64,000 nucleotides of DNA from Allacma fusca. Lineage: Eukaryota; Arthropoda; Collembola; Symphypleona; Sminthuridae. Numbering within the stretch: position 1 is the stretch's first letter; each line of letters starts with the position of its first letter. Positions 12,928 to 25,773 of this stretch are shown one piece after another. The stretch covers positions 41,898,250 to 41,962,249 of the forward strand of contig OX359249.1 in the NCBI GenBank assembly GCA_947179485.1, in the 5' to 3' direction. The position numbers and the translations under genes are program-made. The notes below the pieces were generated by a model, which saw only the letters and a list, made by a program, of their open reading frames with translations, did no database searches and had not been told where the DNA came from.

Positions 12928-15863
12928 TAAATTATACGCGATATTCCTCATAGTCCTTCAATACGGGTATTCCCGCTACTCATACATAAAACAGTATACT
13001 TTCAATTTCCCAGTGTATTCCACAATCAAATTGTGTAGCAGGACAGGGAAAGGTATATCTACCTCCACTAGACACAATACTCAGGAAGAATCAAACTTAC
13101 GTGTGCACATATCTACATATGTAGTTTCATGAACACCTACGAAGTTGAATGCAAATAACGCCGGTGTCGTTTATCTTCCGAACCGTCATCTCACCTGATT
13201 ACTATTACAACATAAGCTACGGTCGAACTGGAGTTTCCCTCAAACTTACTCTCGTAGCTGTGTCCATATAGTTGGTATTATCTGGAAATTTAATTCCACT
13301 TGATCTGCTATGCGCTTTGAAAATCATTTATGACACGGGAAAATATTACTTCGCCGGTTGACAAATACACACACACACAAGTTTGTTGTTCAATGTGTAA
13401 TCAAATATAAATTCTCACTCATTCTCCCCCGGCTTTCCACAAGCGAACATACGTATATAAGTTTTCACACCCGAGCAATTCAATAGCAGCAACAATATCC
13501 TGTGAACAGAGCCCAGTTGAAAATATATTGTAGTAAGTTTTATGTGTCTATAGAACACGGAATTTTCTATGAACGTCAAATCCACATGCAAAAGTGTTGC
13601 TTTGTGTGAGTGAGAGTTACATCCGTGCAAGTGCTTCAAAAGAAGGCTACATACTTTTGAGAGTACGTAGAGGAAACTGTGAAAAATCTATAAACTCATT
13701 AATACCTATCAAGTGACAAAAACGCTAGGATTATTCCTACCCTGTGAGAAGTTGAGAGAGGGAAGGAAGGATTAAAAGGAGAACGAATCGATTATGAAAA
13801 TTTCTCCCAAAACCAAGGAATACTTTTCCTTTGCAAATTACAAAGGGAGCCGTGTAGTTCTCTCTACCTTTCTCTAATATAATAGGAGTTACTCCACGAA
13901 TTTCCTAATCTCTCACCAGTGCAAAGTATTTGTTCGGTCGGTGGTTCCCTCGTGCATATATAAATTCTATAATAATCTACAGTTACCTCCATTCCGTCTA
14001 TGACGGGAGTAGAAAAACTTGATTACTTTTGCACGGCAAATTAAAAGACTGCGAGACGATCAGACACAAGAAAGAGTGAAAGAGGGAAAGCGAGAAAAAA
14101 AATTAATTATCCCACCAGGTCTCCACGGACTTTGCAGTTCATGCTCCACGATTAATTTAGGGAATTCATATTCCCAATTTTTTTCGGCACGGCAACCGCT
14201 TCTAACAATCTGGAATACTGGATATCATCAGGGGTAAGTGACTCTAAGACGCTATTTTTTTAATTCCTTCCATGACAAAAACTTTTCTAACTAGGTTTCT
14301 TCCACGTAAGTTTCCATATAACAACAAATTACATTTTTAAGACTTGGATCTATCTCTGGCATCTACCTGCAGGTTCCTTCCATTTCATACACTCAGTGTA
14401 ATGTTGCAAGTACTAGAGGTGAGGTACTCGCTCCATATCTCCTCAAGTCAAAGCCTAGATTTTTAGCCAAGTAGTTGTTTAGAGTGCTTTTTTTTTTAGT
14501 TTTTTTTTCTCTCACATACTCAGCCTTTAATACAATGCTCTCGAGGGGGAAAACTTGTTGGTAGGGATAATGAAAGTCTCCCGCTGTAAATTTTCTTTAG
14601 AATATATAATTAAGTTATTTAAATCACCTCCTCGAAATCATCCACAAGCAAATCTCCTCTAGTTTTTGGGACTCTGCACTCACTCCACGCTCTCACAGAC
14701 AGGGATACAGATTATGCACTCACACATATAAGTAAGTACACACACACACACATACAAATGAATTAAGGCCCAAGCAAAAGTAGATACAGATTTATATACG
14801 AAAGTATAGATAATTACAGATACACACAAATACGTTACATTTGTAAGAGGCAGCAGAGCATTGAAAATCTTTGAATTCATTTCCATCATGGATTTTATAT
14901 TTGTTTCGTTTATTTGCTGATTGCCGTAGACAAAGATTGTCTTCATTACAGTAATTCAATTAAGCCTTTGTCTGGCATGAGGCGGTGTGTAATTTCGTGA
15001 GGAGTAAATACTTAGGCAATGTACAAATGCTCAGTATGCAGCGTGTGCCAACTCGGAGGAATGTGAAAGACTTGGAGGGAAGGGGAGTCGGAGCGGCTCA
15101 ATGTTATTCAATATTATTCAGTGGCAGTGTATGCAGAGAGAGCTCATATGTTCAAATACAATGTACTCAGTCCCACTGAGGCCATGCTGACACAATTGAC
15201 GAATGGCACTTACGAACCAATAAATGACTCTCATTGATTCCATTGACAATTATGGTCGCCTCTACTGTTACTTAGCTTGTTAATTGGCAAGTGTGTGGAG
15301 GGGGAGCGATTTCATCTGCATTCGGAGTATGTGAGAGCCATGCAGAGTAGTTATGTACGCTATGGATACTGTCAGTGGATCCTTACGTCTGTCTGTGTAC
15401 AATTGTGTGTACACAGATAGCTTCTGTATATACATAATTACGTACGCGTATACTGTACTCTCGTACATGTGTGTCATGCCCCACGGAACTGTATGTCCGT
15501 GCACACAGGGAACGAGGTATCCCTATTTGTACGACGAGGGTCTACTAAAGAGAGGGATAATTCTTAAACCAGAGCCAAACTTGGTAATAATACATGGCAG
15601 TGTATTTCACAAGTATTAACAAGAGAAGAGTACCAGAGACAAAAACTAATCTCTTTTAGTACGCACTCACTATTGCTGGGACTGGAAGCTGCCACAAGTT
15701 AGGATTATGGGCCGGAGAGTGGATTTAGCCTGAGTTTATAATAAGCAGAGAGATAGCAAGTGGAAGAGAACTAATAGTGTGAGTGAGAGAGGGAGAGATA
15801 GAGATAGAGAGGAGCGACAAGAAGAACAAAATGCGTCTTTGGATTTCCACTGAAGATGCGCTC

Positions 15864-15905
15864 ATCTCTCTCTCTCTCTCTCTCTCACTCTCTCTCTCTC
15901 TCTCT
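15864..15905 (+). repeat. (CT)n microsatellite, interrupted
   Basis: Two perfect runs joined by CTCACTC. GA-rich DNA of opposite sense lies 70 bp upstream (15785-15812), giving a potential imperfect stem. Confidence 0.95.
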
Positions 15906-17359
15906 GGAGCCACATTGACATTCATTTGGAATCAGAAAGAGCACATCATTTGCCTAATGCAATTGAACTGGCGAGAGGATGCGTATATATAATGACTTTT
16001 ACACATTATTATTATTATCGGCTACAACTTCTCATATCCTGTACACACACGCAGTTACATACACACAAGACATGGGAACAGGCACTAAAACACTCCATGG
16101 GCTCCCTCTCCAACATTGGGCAAGAAAGATGCGAGGCTGAAAATACTCAGAATTCTAATTCCACTGTATAGCTTACAACTCCACAATCCACAACTGAGTC
16201 ACACATGTTAAACCATGGCAGCTGAAAATCGTACCATTTCAATATCCAAAGTCTACGCTTATTACACTAGTCAGGGACTTGCCTCCTCGTGGAGATTCTA
16301 ATGTAAATATGGGTTTCCTTACGGCAAGCTTTTACTTGAAAAATAATAGAAATCCATGAAATTAACATGTGCTAGGATATTACAACTTCGACCCCTAAAC
16401 TTAGTGTAAATGCTGTTCGCTCCTTGCCAATGTATGTGAGTATATAGGATCGTAGTAAATCTTACAGTTAGTTTTCAATGTATGCATGCAGGAGAAGTAA
16501 TGCTGAGGAGCCGGAGCATTATTTCAATCGACTATTTACATATAAACACGCAACCGATTCATCATTTTAACGTTACTCTTTCTTTGTTCCTAATTACAAG
16601 TCAACTGCGAGCCCCACACACACGCACCTACTCCTACCCTCCCCGTTCTCTCATACCGGACCCTTATGCATTCAAAATGCCAAAGTATAATTATGATTGC
16701 GGGCAGTGCAGCTCATACAGGCGGTTTATGCAATAGTATGGAATTATGGAGGATACATCGTACTATTTTGGTCTTGTTAGACCACTTTTGAGCCTCTCAA
16801 GCCCGCTATGTTTTTATTGTGAACCAGGGCCCTGCCATGCTTTTCCAAGCATGATAGATATCCCGATATTGCTCCTGGGCGTTGGAACATTCTTTCTATT
16901 GATTTTTACACATAATAATTTCCGATTAATTGTTAGTGTGTGAGTTCGTTGAAAACTTTGCTCTTTGACGAACTTTCTCACTCCCAGCCTATTCTGTCCT
17001 TAAGAACTCTTTGGAAATCCCACATTTCTCTTCTCGTGTCTTCCCAGAACGATAGTTCCCTTCCTTTCTTATACTTCTCTTACTCTCCTATGCCTCTCTG
17101 CGTGCAAGTGTTTAGGATAATTTGTTTCTGTTGAAATATTCCAGATATGGATTTTTTTGTACGGAATTTCAGCTCCTCTTGAATGTCATGGGTACGATTT
17201 TACAGTCAAGGAGTTGTTCTCGTAAATTTTAAGGAGTGCATATACATATTACTCATAGAGTGAGGGGGGATATGTTAACGGAGTAAACAAATCCATACTA
17301 TCTGAAAACAAAATTCTAACAGGCTAAGGACATGCATATAGGCTACAAGAAAAAAAAAG

Positions 17360-17434
17360 AATATAAATGCTAACAGAGTAAGTAATATAAATGCTAACAG
17401 GGCAAGTAATATAAATGCTAACAGAGCAAGTAAT
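17360..17434 (+). repeat. 24-bp tandem repeat, 3.1 copies
   Basis: Units at 17360-17383, 17384-17407 and 17408-17431 share aatataaatgctaacagagt/gcaagt with one or two differences, followed by a 3-4 base partial copy. The array sits after a poly-A run. Each unit contains the word gctaacag. It has no coding reading. Confidence 0.9.
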
Positions 17435-17724
17435 ACTTAGCTGCAAACCCAGTAGGGAGAGAGAATGTGCTTGGGGAGTACGGAGCACATTCGTGAGCAG
17501 AAGAATCTACTGACCTAATGGATCATCAATATACTTGCATAATAAATTGCCATTATCAGTAACTGTATGCTGGAATGTAGGAAACGCGTGCATAAATCAT
17601 AATATACGTCAACATTGTTCAGGAAAGTTGCATATTGCGTATATCTATACATAAATGAGTCCACATAACATAGGAGGATATGAGTCATGAGATTTAAATA
17701 GCGAAACTCATACCAGGCGGCTTC

Positions 17725-17752
17725 CTCTCTCTCTCTCTCTCTCTCTCTCTCC
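17725..17752 (+). repeat. (CT)n microsatellite
   Basis: About 13 perfect units. Confidence 0.95.
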
Positions 17753-20714
17753 TTCTCTTTGTATGTGTGTAGGGCGGAGTCCGTCTTGTAAGAAAATAAA
17801 TGACGAAAATGATGGATGGGCCTGATGAATGATGATATGTGAGGAGTAACAGGAGAACGATCAAGTTAAACATAGTTAACACCTCCGGGTCAAAGGTGAC
17901 ATTCTCATAATTGTACTCGGCTCTGCTACCTGTAAAAATCAATGAGACAGGCTCGTCCACACGCAATGCAGTCTTTTGGCCAGCACTTGGCCTCTTGAGT
18001 AACAAAAAGTCTCTCTCAATTTTCCCTCCTCTTCCTTCCATTCATACCCATTCACATTGCTCTCTACTCTGGATTGAATTATTATTTCAAATAAACTCCG
18101 CTCACTTACCCAGACAATGGCAGGGCGTTCAAAAATATAGTCATCGGTAATAATAACTTTTGTTTCGGTGCATCTACAACTATGTACGAAAACGCTCCTC
18201 TGCATCACGTCGAACATTGTACCATTTAAACTACTCACGGCGGTCACTAGTGAGAGGGCCCAGCTATGCTTAATAGTTTCCTCAATTATACCTATACTAT
18301 ACCACATGTCATGTTCCACGTATAGATACATAACATAACATTGCCCTACAAACTCCAGTGAGGGAAGCATGGAGAGCTCGGGGAGCATTGTTGAGAAGTA
18401 GTCACATTTGTTGTTATTGTTGTGGTGAGAGAGCTAGGGCTCAGGAATGTGCTCGGCTCTGTGGGTCTCCTTCTCCAGCGAAGCCCAGCACTCAGTGCTG
18501 ACTATCAGTGAGAAAAAAGGACAGGTAGCCTGAGGGGGACTTGAGAGAGGATTTGTGAAGTCGGTGGAAAAAGCTTCTGAAGGTCATCTCTACGATCGGT
18601 TTTAAGAGCAGAAAAGAGCAGATGATAGTAATGCAGTAATAATAATAAATGCTTGAGTCTCAGCCATCCCTTGAAAGAACTGACATAATGCTGATAATTT
18701 CTTACTTCTGTCCTTCCTCACATCCTCAAAGAGTTTGGAAAAAAGTCATGAAAGATTTCTCGTAAGGAGCTCTCCACGGTCCCCCAAGAGTTTCAGAGAG
18801 TCTTTCAAAGAGACTCAGGTTCATAAACCTGGAAGTGACTTTGACGAAAAGCAAGTTTATGTAGACAAAGCCCTACACTTATGTATGTACATAAATGGGT
18901 TGGATGTGTGAGAAGTTGGGAAGAATTGTCCTTCGTACTTTGTTTTTAGGGGGTTTGTGTGGAAAAGAAAACCAGAGCGGGTTGTATGTATGGCCGTGTG
19001 GTTTATCCTTTTACATAAGTTTTAGATAAGAATAATGTAAAAACATGTCAAAGCTTATGTATTTGTCCATTGAAACTACCTCCAATCTTGATTCCCTCAA
19101 CATTACTATCTGAGCTGTACACTTTCCTCTCTTAAATATTTTCTCTATAGAATTTCTTGAGAATAAGTAGCTCTCATTGGGATCTTTGGCAATTCCTACA
19201 TTCTAAGCCTTCGCTAATGTTTTAAGGAAAGGGAGGGAAAAGTTTTCCAGGCAGAGCAAGACGAATAAAATTGCTTACTTTAGAAGAAAACTTTCAAGTT
19301 GTAATCAACTTTTATATGCCTCTTGAGCACTACAGAGCTTGATGACAAATTATTTTCTTAGCTTGTGTACAAAATACATGAAAGAAGAAAAGCCTATGGT
19401 CGAAGTTTCCCGTAGTCAGAATTATCTTCTGTTTTGTACATTGAGTGCAGTACACTTGTACATGGGAGTGCATAATGTATTTTGTCCCATATGGAAACCT
19501 CTCTTCAAGTCATTTTGATTTCCAAGTCCCTATTACTTCCCACTCGTTCGGTTCCAATTGTTGTTGTTTTGTCAAACTTGTCATTATAAAATTCAAGGAC
19601 CCACATGCTCCCGTTATTACACCACTATTACACGCTCGTGCGTGCATAAAACCTTTTACTCTCGAGGTTGGACAATGAGAGGGAAACTTCAAATCAGTGC
19701 TTGTAATGGAATCATCAGGACATTGTCAAAAACAAGTTACTAGTTTTAGCCTGAGTGTGGAGCTGGAAAGGAAACTATTTGTAATAGCTTCTGGGTTAAG
19801 TACGCACTTATTCCTTCGTAATTCCATGTATTTTTAGGAAATCATTTGAGACTTTATTCTGTTATCTTTTATCCACAAACACATCTCACTATTGCCACTA
19901 TTAGCACAGACAATAGTAGCCATTTGCAATCATTTCGAACCCAGAACCTGAACCTAAGTTTCGCAATATCGTTTCCTTAGGAGCTTCCAGGACTATTTGC
20001 AAAATACTTTCAAACCAATGGCATATGGGTTAAGAATTCTAAGTAACAATCTGTAATGTCGTATTGAACGAGTCGCCAATTTTGGATTTAGCCCAAGATT
20101 TTAAAAAGAATAAAAATGTTCATTTTAACGTCTTCAAAATTTGTGAGGATCCACATTTTGGCAACCTTTGTTCAAAAAAGATAGAAGTTAATGTTTGCCT
20201 CTTAGCCGGGGATATTCTCCTGACTTCATATGTAGATGTAATTATAGAAAATATTCTTGTAATTTTGGATTAGTTTGTGTGCATATACATAATTACATAA
20301 TGATTTTATTCCCATTTGCGAACGGCAGTATGCTATTATATGGATAATGTAATCCGATGTTGAGTAGGCCGTTTAAAACTATTGGTTTTTGTTTGAGAAA
20401 AAATCTACAAGTACGGGAAATGCCTATTATTCAGCGATTATCATTCCAGTTACTCTTTCAACTGTCTTTTTCCTTGAGGGGTAGGGAGAGTGAGCGAGAG
20501 ATCCAATTTCGCATTCAAAGACAATTTTAAATGTGAAACACATTAGAAGTCGATTATAGTCTCTCATCTACCTTTTACAGCGCTCACAATCGAGAAAAAA
20601 ACTTTACCTCCTACTCTTTCGCTGTACTAATAGTAGTATTGGATTTCAATTTAGTCGTTTAAGTTTTCCAGTCTAGAGTGTGTGTTTTTTTTTCTGGGGC
20701 GTAGTATAGGAACA

Positions 20715-20732
20715 TAGAGAGAGAGAGAGAGA
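20715..20732 (+). repeat. (GA)n tract
   Basis: Eight to nine units, 25 bp after a T9 run. Confidence 0.9.
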
Positions 20733-20996
20733 AAAGTGTTGAGAAAGTTCCATTGAAATATTCAGGGCTGCTCTGTTACCTAGCTTTTCGTCTTGTGACT
20801 ATAGAGTTGATTCTCCATTGAAACTGAATTGACTTTTCCTCCGCGTCACTCAACCATGTAATATAGATGATGAAGATGGAGAAGGGTAATAATAATTACG
20901 CGGTGATGCCGGTACATACTGCATTGAAACTTTTCCCTAATCTCTCTCCGATAAGAAAACTCGCTCTTCATTGCTCAAGTCCGACGCTCTCACTCG

Positions 20997-21019
20997 CTCT
21001 CTCTCTCTCTCTCTCTCTC
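20997..21019 (+). repeat. (CT)n microsatellite
   Basis: Eleven units, flanked by imperfect ctcact words. Confidence 0.95.
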
Positions 21020-23710
21020 ACTTCCTCGTCACTCTCCGAACATTCGTTGGCTTGAGAGGGATACTCTAATTCGTAAAAAAAACTTTTGAAGCTCTGTATG
21101 TTCCATTTGTAGGAAGTTATATGTGTATCCAGAAAATTAAAAGCGACAGGTGAATTTTTCCCTCTCTTTCATCCTCCTCTCGATGGTTATTCTAAAAACT
21201 AATGATGAGAAATTGTAATGTGATTTCCTTGAGAAACTTTTTTTCCGAATAAGGGATGTTTATCCTATTAATTACTCCTTTCCAATATTAATTCCAAGTA
21301 CATGCCTTTTCCCAAAGGCACTCATCCAACTCCGGAGTTTTTACAACCCCCGGTAAAGTTCTCAAGTATACATTATTATAATGCCTGCACAATATTAGCT
21401 TACGATCTTACGGAATGGTAATGGCACCAAAAAAAGAACCCACCATTAGTTAGCATTGCGTGTATCGTTGGAAATACCATGCTTTTTGCAGCTCGGCTGT
21501 CCTTAGCTTGGGAGTACAGAAGATATTGCGATCCCTCATTATGATACATGATGTTCAATGCCTTATAAGTGAATGGAAGTGACCGTATCTGTCTTGTTTC
21601 ATTTCCCAATGAGTTTTGACGGGAGGTATGCATGGGAACGGCTTCTCTCTCATCAGATGCAAAGGACCTCTATCTCTATTAAATTACTAGGAGATTTTAT
21701 GTTGGAATTCTTACCATATACGATCCCACGAATGGACGTACGGTACTGTGGCACTACTTATGGTAATAGCCCTGCTCCTCTATCTACATGCTAAAAGGGA
21801 CGGCATTAAAGTCCAGGTACCCCGCATCAGAACTGCATGTGGAGATGGGAAATGGGAAGAGAGTATGCTGCTGCTACTAGCCCTACTACTTCGTCTGATT
21901 TCTGAATACTTAAGAGCATCCCCACCCTAGTGCTGACTACTACATTACTGCTCCTTATGCACAGATTCCATGTCAGCTGGATGGAACATCAACTTTTCCA
22001 GATATAAATTACATTTAAAATCAATGCACTTGCTGTCATACCTCGCTCTATCTCTCTCTCTGTCCCTCCTTATGCTCTACTCGTGTCTATGCATGTCTGT
22101 TATATAATACTAATATTTACACAAGTTTTTCACATTACATACAAAGTACCGTATTATAAACCACACTATAATAATATGCCTCCAATACTACGACCATGCC
22201 ATGTCATTCTTGGACATGACTGTAACAACATATTCCCCTATGAAATATGATTGTTGCCTTTGAGGCCCGCTCCACGTATCCTTGGGAAGTGACTGCGTAA
22301 CACAGTCAAATGCTACCAATAATTTACATGTAAGGTACTCCTTGCTTTTGTTAATGCTCATCTGCAGTAGCTTATCTGGACTTACTACTTGTCTGCCTGT
22401 ATCTATCTACATGTAAGAAAGGTAGCATTTTTGGTTTCTCCTGTCCTCATCATGCCAAACAATGGCCAAAGGTGTGGGGACCTTGCTAAAAAAACTAGTA
22501 AAAAAATAATATGCTTAAGCTCCCCTTCACAATTGTTTGTGTAGGTTTTTCTACTTAATTCTCTGTCCATAACGAAATAATAGGGAAGGGATTTGGTAAT
22601 AATGATACTAAACCCTGTGTGGAAATTAGTAAATCAAAGGCAAGTTTTTTTTCCATTGAATGCTCATACACACAGGAGTTAAGTAACAAGCTCAAGTGTG
22701 GTTTTCGGGTTAGAGTTTCACTTCGTATGTATTTACATATGTTTTTGTATGCAAGTGAGGTGTCTTCGGGATCATACGTGTGTGCATGTGGTTTTTATTC
22801 TGTAGTCAGAGCTCCGGCCATATGAGTAAAATTTAAGAGCGTGGATCATAAAATCAGTGATGGAAGGTAAGTGGAATGGGTACATTAATACAACGGGATA
22901 TGATGGTACTCTGCACACTTGAAATTATCAGGGAAAAATACAACTGGAGAGAAAAATAAAATAGATATGGCCCTATCTGTAAGTACGTTTTTTGAGGCAT
23001 AAAATTTGAGAGAATTGCTGTAGTAGTACCTTTGTAGTTCCCTCAGTAGTAGTCAGCCTAGGTGTTGTAGAGGTTTGTGACTCAAGTCCCACTCATTTCT
23101 TACAATTCCGACGGACTGGAGTGTGAGTGAGGAACCGACCGGGAGAATGTCTGCAATGCTAAAATACGAGAGTTGGAGAGTGAGAGGATAATTTATTTTA
23201 TTTATCCATGTGATTAGAGACACATGGTTTGCATTTGTAAATGAGTCTAAAATGCTCCCCGGTCTCTTCCACATTTTATCGCTCATCATCAAAAAATCAT
23301 GCGAGTAACCAACAACAACTCCCATACTTGTGCTCATCCTTTTCAGCTACCAGTCCTTTGCACTGTGTGACTGTCAGGAGCACACAACATTAAGTAGCTG
23401 GTTGTTGGGTTGTATAACAACCCCGACCGTTCGCACAAGCACTTATAAGTACATACAGTCATGTCGAGCAAATGTGTAACAACCCATCCCTCCCTGCTTA
23501 AACCAAGTCTATGCAAATTGGTTTGTTCTTCCCCACGAAAAACAACTACGAACGCTCAAGATTTCTTCCTCTCCTCAGGGAATCTTCATTTTGACCCTTT
23601 GCATTGTACATTTAATCCTCCGACTTCTCAACGGACCTTCCTCCCGTAAAGTAACTACCAACTGCTAGTCCATTACGTTTTCTCAACTGCTCATAATCAT
23701 TTGCTCTCAA

Positions 23711-23734
23711 TCTCTCTCTCTCTCTCTCTCTCTC
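23711..23734 (+). repeat. (CT)n microsatellite ending in CAG
   Basis: Twelve units ending tctcag, which resembles a 3' splice site. The downstream sequence (tattctcatcttgctcttgg) shows no convincing exon. Confidence 0.95.
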
Positions 23735-25750
23735 AGTATTCTCATCTTGCTCTTGGACTTGATTCCCGACTCGGTTCATTTTCCCTTCAACTCATCTACG
23801 TAATCATACATACATATGCTGTGTCATTCACACTCAAATTATTCAGTACACATGCTCCCCTTCCTCTTTAGCTATCTCTCTCTCACAGTCTACTATATAG
23901 TCTGTAAGAGCTTCTTATTAAGAAGTTTCTGATGTTTGGACTGGAGCTTAAATCCACGGAGTAGTTTGGAAAGAGTGGTTGGTAGAGAGTGACCAAAGTG
24001 GTATCCTCATACTAACAAGAGTATTACAAGTATTACATTACAAATTATACAGTAAATACTCAAGCTTACAGGGTCTTATCATTGATCGATGGAAGAACAT
24101 GATTTTTATTTTATTCATTTCCAGGAATTTTTTTCTGTAACCTTTTTAACTTGACTCAAAAGTGCACTCAGTCAGTTTCTCACCCTAATGCATTCCACAC
24201 TTCCTTCCTCTGCTCCCTCTGATTGTCCTCCTTGGACGTCTGGACTTGGGTAGTTGGACTGTGGACTTTTGTAGGAAATGATGGGAGGCGATGGGCAGAT
24301 GAGAGATGAGAGCTGATGAGCAGAAGGAGAACAAGTATTTAAAAGAGAGTCCCGCAGGACGAGGACGAGATTTTAATTGTGGGATTATTTCATACACTGG
24401 GCAAAGGGATCAAGTGGGATTAAAATAATGCTGTCCAGTCCACAAGTCTCAGCTCGATCGCTTCCCCTTGAATGAATATTTGAATAAATATCCCATCTCA
24501 TTATACCGTAGGAATTATTACTACCAGAAAAAAAATCACCAAACGGGCTCTTGTGATGAGAACAGCTACTGGCTGAGACTCCCTATCCTTAACAGTGAGA
24601 GATCGTAGTATGAATATCGTATAGATACTGTAGAAAGGAATAAATGGAATTTGGATGAGAAATATATGAACATAAGGAGCAATCTAAGTATGCACCTATA
24701 GTTTAAGAAGCTATTACATGGTGAGATACGACTGGAAGAGGAATTAATAAAAATGTTGCCAGCATTTAATTGTATGAAGGTAATTATATTTCCCAAATGA
24801 CTCCAGGTCGCTTCTCACTCCTGGCTGAAATTACCGCCATCTTCACTCTTATTAGCATTAGCTACTACTGCTACTGGAAATGAACGAGTTGCAAATGACT
24901 CCCATCATTTCCCTTGTTATTAGATCAGTTACTCACTCTCTTCTTCAGGCCTTATTGCTCCTTAGTTGCAATTTAGTACGTTAGTTTTTCAAATCTCCCT
25001 TGAATTCACATTCCTTTGCACGGAGAAAAGATTGGGCAAAATTAGCTCTGGGCAGTTACTGCAGTACTCTCACAACATATATGCCCCCGCACCCCAGACG
25101 CCCACTTTGACAACCGAGCCTCGTCCACCAGTCCTGTTATAAATTGTCAGGCTCTTGGTTAAATGCTACGTAAGGGAGGCATTTGATCAGCGTGCATACC
25201 CCCGTGCATACATCCTTGTGAATAATTTCAAGCAGTAAATCCGAGCTACTTCCAAGGAGTTGTTGTTCTGAGAGGAATGAGGAATATTTATGTTTACTTT
25301 GCCTGCTCCTCATTTCATTAGCTCTCAACTCATCCTTATTATAATTGAGGAGTTGTGAGGAGAGGGTAATCAGAATTGCCAAGAGCTATTCCAGGTTTTC
25401 TTAGGACATCTCTCTGCAGATGCCCTTTGTTTGTGTATACACACCTTCCAGGTCTGACTGCATTATTATAATCCATATGAAATCATGCATTTAGACTTTA
25501 CACCAGAATCAACTTAGCTGGGAGTCCCCCAAATGGAAAATCCTCTGTGATTAGCAGCCTCTGGAATTAAGTCACTTATTTTTCTCCTAACATCCCCATG
25601 CTGAGCGTCTTAGGTTCATTGGAGTAGTACTCAACTTTGGTGTTGTTATATAAAGGAATTGCTTTTGATAATCAAAGGGCATGTTCATACTATGATGTAG
25701 TGTCATTATGCCCTACAAGCTGTAATACACATTTCCCGTTGCGCTATAAG

Positions 25751-25773
25751 TACATACATACATACATACATAC
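25751..25773 (+). repeat. (TACA)n microsatellite
   Basis: Nearly six TACA units. Shorter copies of the same word are scattered through the window. Confidence 0.93.

Larger units (their letters stand above)
12931..25000. other. Non-coding region with several microsatellites and the 24-bp array
   Basis: No gene supported. The longest repeat-free frame is on the minus strand at 17939-18388 (149 codons). It has no recognisable domain, and its length is about what chance predicts. The tail of 18400-19400 is slightly purine-rich and featureless. Confidence 0.6.

Noticed and set aside
17939..18388. 149-codon minus-strand open frame without repeats
   Set aside because: Composition is unremarkable, with no domain, no conserved motif and no convincing promoter or splice signals.
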